Part shown: one piece after another, positions 4,990-7,040 of the stretch
Layout of the letters: every line of letters begins with the position of its first letter
How positions within the stretch are numbered: position 1 is the stretch's first letter
Assembly (NCBI GenBank): GCA_019310745.1
Contig: JAFDDS010000030.1
Span: forward strand, 1-7,040
DNA length: 7,040 nt
Direction: 5' to 3'
Source: Deltaproteobacteria bacterium
GTDB taxonomy: Bacteria; Desulfobacterota; DSM-4660; Desulfatiglandales; B25-G16
Made by a program: the position numbers and the translations under genes
The notes under the pieces: model-generated
Database searches by the model: none
The model's input: only the letters and a program-made list of their open reading frames with translations
What the model was told of the DNA's origin: nothing

Positions 4990-6936
4990 ATGGTCGTAAA
5001 CCGAACAATACTTGTCTGTCAGGGAACAGGTTGTGTATCCGCAGGCGCAACCCAGATACACAGAGAATTTGAACGTGAGATCTTGGAACATAAATTAACC
5101 GATGTAGAGGTAAAACTAACAGGGTGCCGTGGTTTCTGCCAGGTAGGGCCAAGCGCCATAGTGGATCCTGATGATATTCTCTACTGTCTCTTGAAACCTG
5201 ATGATGTAAAAGAGATTGTTGACTCCCATTTAATAAATGGAATACCTGTAAGCAAACTCCATTATCATGATCCCACCACAGGCAATCCTATCCCAAAATG
5301 GACAGATATTCCTTTTTATAATAGACAGCAGAAAATGATTACCGCTCAATGGGGATTCATAAACCCTGAAGATATAGAAGAATATATTTCTATTGGGGGA
5401 TATAGGGCTGCTCGACAGGCAATTTTGGCCATGACACCTGAAGAAATAATTGAAGAGGTCAAATCCTCTCAATTACGTGGACGTGGTGGCGCAGGCTTCC
5501 TCACTGGTGTCAAATGGAATTTTGCACGGCGCAGTAATGGTGGAGGGGCAAATCAAAAATACGTAATCTGTAATGCAGATGAAGGTGATCCTGGTGCATT
5601 CATGGATAGGAGTCTCCTCGAGGCAAATCCCCACAGTATGATAGAGGGTATGATTATTGGGGCATTTGCCATTGGGGCCTCAAAGGGATTTATTTATGCT
5701 CGAGCGGAATATCCCCTTGCTATTCACAGACTTGAAGTTGCCATTACACAGGCAAGGGAAAAGGGATACCTTGAGTCTCACATATTTGGTTCCGATTTTA
5801 ATTTTGATCTCCAGATCAATCAAGGTGCAGGTGCATTCGTCTCCGGGGAAGAAACCGCATTAATGGCATCTATCATGGGCAAACGGGCAAATCCACGTCC
5901 GCGTCCCCCTTATCCTGCCTCAGAGGGTCTCTGGGGAAAACCTACAAATATCAACAATGTCAAGACCTGGGCCTATATACCCCTTATAATTAAAAATGGG
6001 GGAAAATGGTTTGCTGACATAGGCTCTGGGCCATCCAAGGGTACAGTTGTTTTTTCTCTTACAGGGAAGATAAATAATTCAGGGCTGGTTGAAGTGCCAA
6101 TGGGAATAAAGCTTCGTCAAATAATATATGATATTGGAGGTGGAATACCTAAGGGAAAAAAATTTAAGGCCGTTCAGACTGGTGGGCCCTCAGGAGGATG
6201 TCTCCCGGAAAGTTACCTTGATAAAGAGGTGACGTATGAGACATTGGATGCTGCTGGATCGATCCTGGGATCAGGAGGGATGATTATCCTTGATGAAGAT
6301 GTATGTATGGTAGATATAGCTAAATATTTTATTAGTTTTACCCGGGAAGAAAGCTGCGGAAAGTGTTCACCATGCCGTATAGGAACAGAAAGGATGTATA
6401 ATATATTAGAAAAAATAACAAACGGTAAAGGTGAATATGAGGATTTGGAGTCATTGGAAGAACTTGGAGAGATAGTAAAAAATGGTTCTCTTTGTGGATT
6501 GGGCCAAACGGCCCCAAATCCTGTTCTGACCACTATTAAATACTTTAGGGACGAATATTTAACCCATATTATTGACAAAAGGTGCCCTGCAAAGGTTTGT
6601 AAGGCACTTATTGAATACTCCATAGATGAAGCTAAATGTACAGGTTGTTTACTCTGTTTAAGAAGTTGTCCAACAAATGCTGTTACTGAGAGGAAACGTG
6701 CCAAAAAGGATATAGAGGTCGAACAATCAGATAAAGAACTCACAAAGGAGGAAGGGGAAAAGAAACGGAAAAAGAAAAAAGTAGATACTATATGTATTAT
6801 TAATCCTGATACATGTGTAAGATGTGGTATCTGTTTTGCGAATTGCCCTACTGGTGCTGTATTTAAAAGAGATAGACACTTAATCGCTAAACAGTATGCA
6901 GTAGGCAGCAAAGAGGGTTTTGTGCCTACTTTGTAA
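4990..6936 (+). CDS. NuoF/HydB-like NAD(H)-binding FMN flavoprotein
   Basis: A 648-residue flavoprotein with the domain order of HydB/HndC from bifurcating hydrogenases. A thioredoxin-like [2Fe-2S] domain comes first (C10, C15, C46, C50). The FMN/NAD(H) core follows, with RGRGGAGFLTGVKW (163-176), NADEGDPGAFMDR (195-207) and GAGAFVSGEETAL (279-291), then an SLBB-type region and the NuoF [4Fe-4S] site ESCGKCSPCRIGTERM (454-469), with C456, C459, C462 and distal C502. Two ferredoxin motifs close the protein: C550/C553/C556/C560 and C609/C612/C615/C619. Canonical complex I NuoF lacks both the N-terminal and C-terminal cluster domains, so this is the soluble HydB type. Such proteins exchange electrons between NAD(H) and ferredoxin with HydC, here probably the gene at 1-624. 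An odd, highly charged insert (about 567-600, ending in RKKKK) lengthens the linker between the two ferredoxin motifs by roughly 30 residues. Confidence 0.93.
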   Translation: MVVNRTILVCQGTGCVSAGATQIHREFEREILEHKLTDVEVKLTGCRGFCQVGPSAIVDPDDILYCLLKPDDVKEIVDSHLINGIPVSKLHYHDPTTGNPIPKWTDIPFYNRQQKMITAQWGFINPEDIEEYISIGGYRAARQAILAMTPEEIIEEVKSSQLRGRGGAGFLTGVKWNFARRSNGGGANQKYVICNADEGDPGAFMDRSLLEANPHSMIEGMIIGAFAIGASKGFIYARAEYPLAIHRLEVAITQAREKGYLESHIFGSDFNFDLQINQGAGAFVSGEETALMASIMGKRANPRPRPPYPASEGLWGKPTNINNVKTWAYIPLIIKNGGKWFADIGSGPSKGTVVFSLTGKINNSGLVEVPMGIKLRQIIYDIGGGIPKGKKFKAVQTGGPSGGCLPESYLDKEVTYETLDAAGSILGSGGMIILDEDVCMVDIAKYFISFTREESCGKCSPCRIGTERMYNILEKITNGKGEYEDLESLEELGEIVKNGSLCGLGQTAPNPVLTTIKYFRDEYLTHIIDKRCPAKVCKALIEYSIDEAKCTGCLLCLRSCPTNAVTERKRAKKDIEVEQSDKELTKEEGEKKRKKKKVDTICIINPDTCVRCGICFANCPTGAVFKRDRHLIAKQYAVGSKEGFVPTL

Positions 6937-6951
6937 CTTTTGGCACTTAAA

Positions 6952-6957
6952 TAGGAG
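6952..6957 (+). promoter_or_regulatory. Ribosome binding site selecting a GTG start
   Basis: TAGGAG lies six bases before GTG 6964, ideal spacing. It supports GTG as the start of the truncated downstream gene, as no ATG is available in that frame within the window. Confidence 0.65.
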
Positions 6958-6963
6958 TTTCAG

Positions 6964-7040
6964 GTGTTTTCATCAACACGATCCAAGCTTATAGTAAGTT
7001 TTTTAGTTGTTTCCTTTCTGGTTGGTGTTGTTTCTCTCTT
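6964..7040 (+). CDS. Membrane protein, 3' partial, possibly a sensor histidine kinase
   Basis: Only the first 25 codons are in the window, starting at GTG. The residues read as a short polar, positively charged head (FSSTRSKL) followed by a continuous hydrophobic stretch (IVSFLVVSFLVGVVSL), which looks like a first transmembrane helix with the charged side in the cytoplasm. This head-plus-helix pattern is common at the N-terminus of sensor histidine kinases and methyl-accepting proteins, but 25 residues cannot decide the family. It lies 27 bases after the NuoF-like stop on the same strand, so it may be co-transcribed and could have a sensory or regulatory role. Confidence 0.55.
   Translation, partial: MFSSTRSKLIVSFLVVSFLVGVVSL

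Noticed and set aside
6213..6911. 232-residue open frame on the minus strand
   Set aside because: It is wholly antisense to the NuoF-like gene, whose motifs are unambiguous. The translation is low-complexity in places with no recognisable domain, and no ribosome binding site or neighbour supports it.

Overview
The window carries one same-strand (+) cluster of five redox genes, followed by the first codons of a sixth gene. The sequence is moderately AT-rich and strongly bacterial in style. It reads as an anaerobe that balances NADH, NADPH and ferredoxin pools with flavin and iron-sulfur enzymes. The sequence alone does not fix the lineage. Low-to-moderate GC, short palindromic repeats and a 9-nt tandem repeat in the gaps would suit an anammox planctomycete, a Nitrospirota or Desulfobacterota member, or a similar anaerobe, but this is a weak inference.

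Layout: (1) 1-624, NuoE/HydC-like [2Fe-2S] subunit, open at the left edge and carrying an unusual N-terminal extension; (2) 625-804, a gap with a 3 x 9-nt tandem repeat and a 100-bp element bounded by 16-nt inverted repeats; (3) 805-2469, a NuoG-like multi-cluster protein with a shrunken molybdopterin-family domain; (4) 2470-2635, a gap with a long terminator-like palindrome; (5) 2636-3490, NfnA-like FAD/[2Fe-2S] subunit; (6) 3504-4976, NfnB/GltD-like FAD/NADP(H)/[4Fe-4S] subunit; (7) 4990-6936, NuoF/HydB-like FMN/NAD(H) subunit with two C-terminal ferredoxin motifs split by a lysine-rich insert; (8) 6964 to the right edge, start of a membrane protein, possibly a sensor kinase.

Working model: NuoE plus NuoF form a HydBC-type NAD(H) module, the NuoG-like protein is an iron-sulfur wire without an evident catalytic centre, and NfnA plus NfnB form an NADP(H) transhydrogenase module. 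No hydrogenase H-cluster domain or formate dehydrogenase catalytic domain is visible in the window. The nearest known concept is the Sporomusa-type transhydrogenase StnABC, in which a HydBC-like module is joined to one polypeptide with NuoG-like and GltD-like parts. Here those two parts are separate genes and a complete NfnA is added, so one cluster encodes parts for two flavin-based electron-bifurcating modules. That combination is the most interesting feature of the window. Whether all five proteins form one complex is inference.
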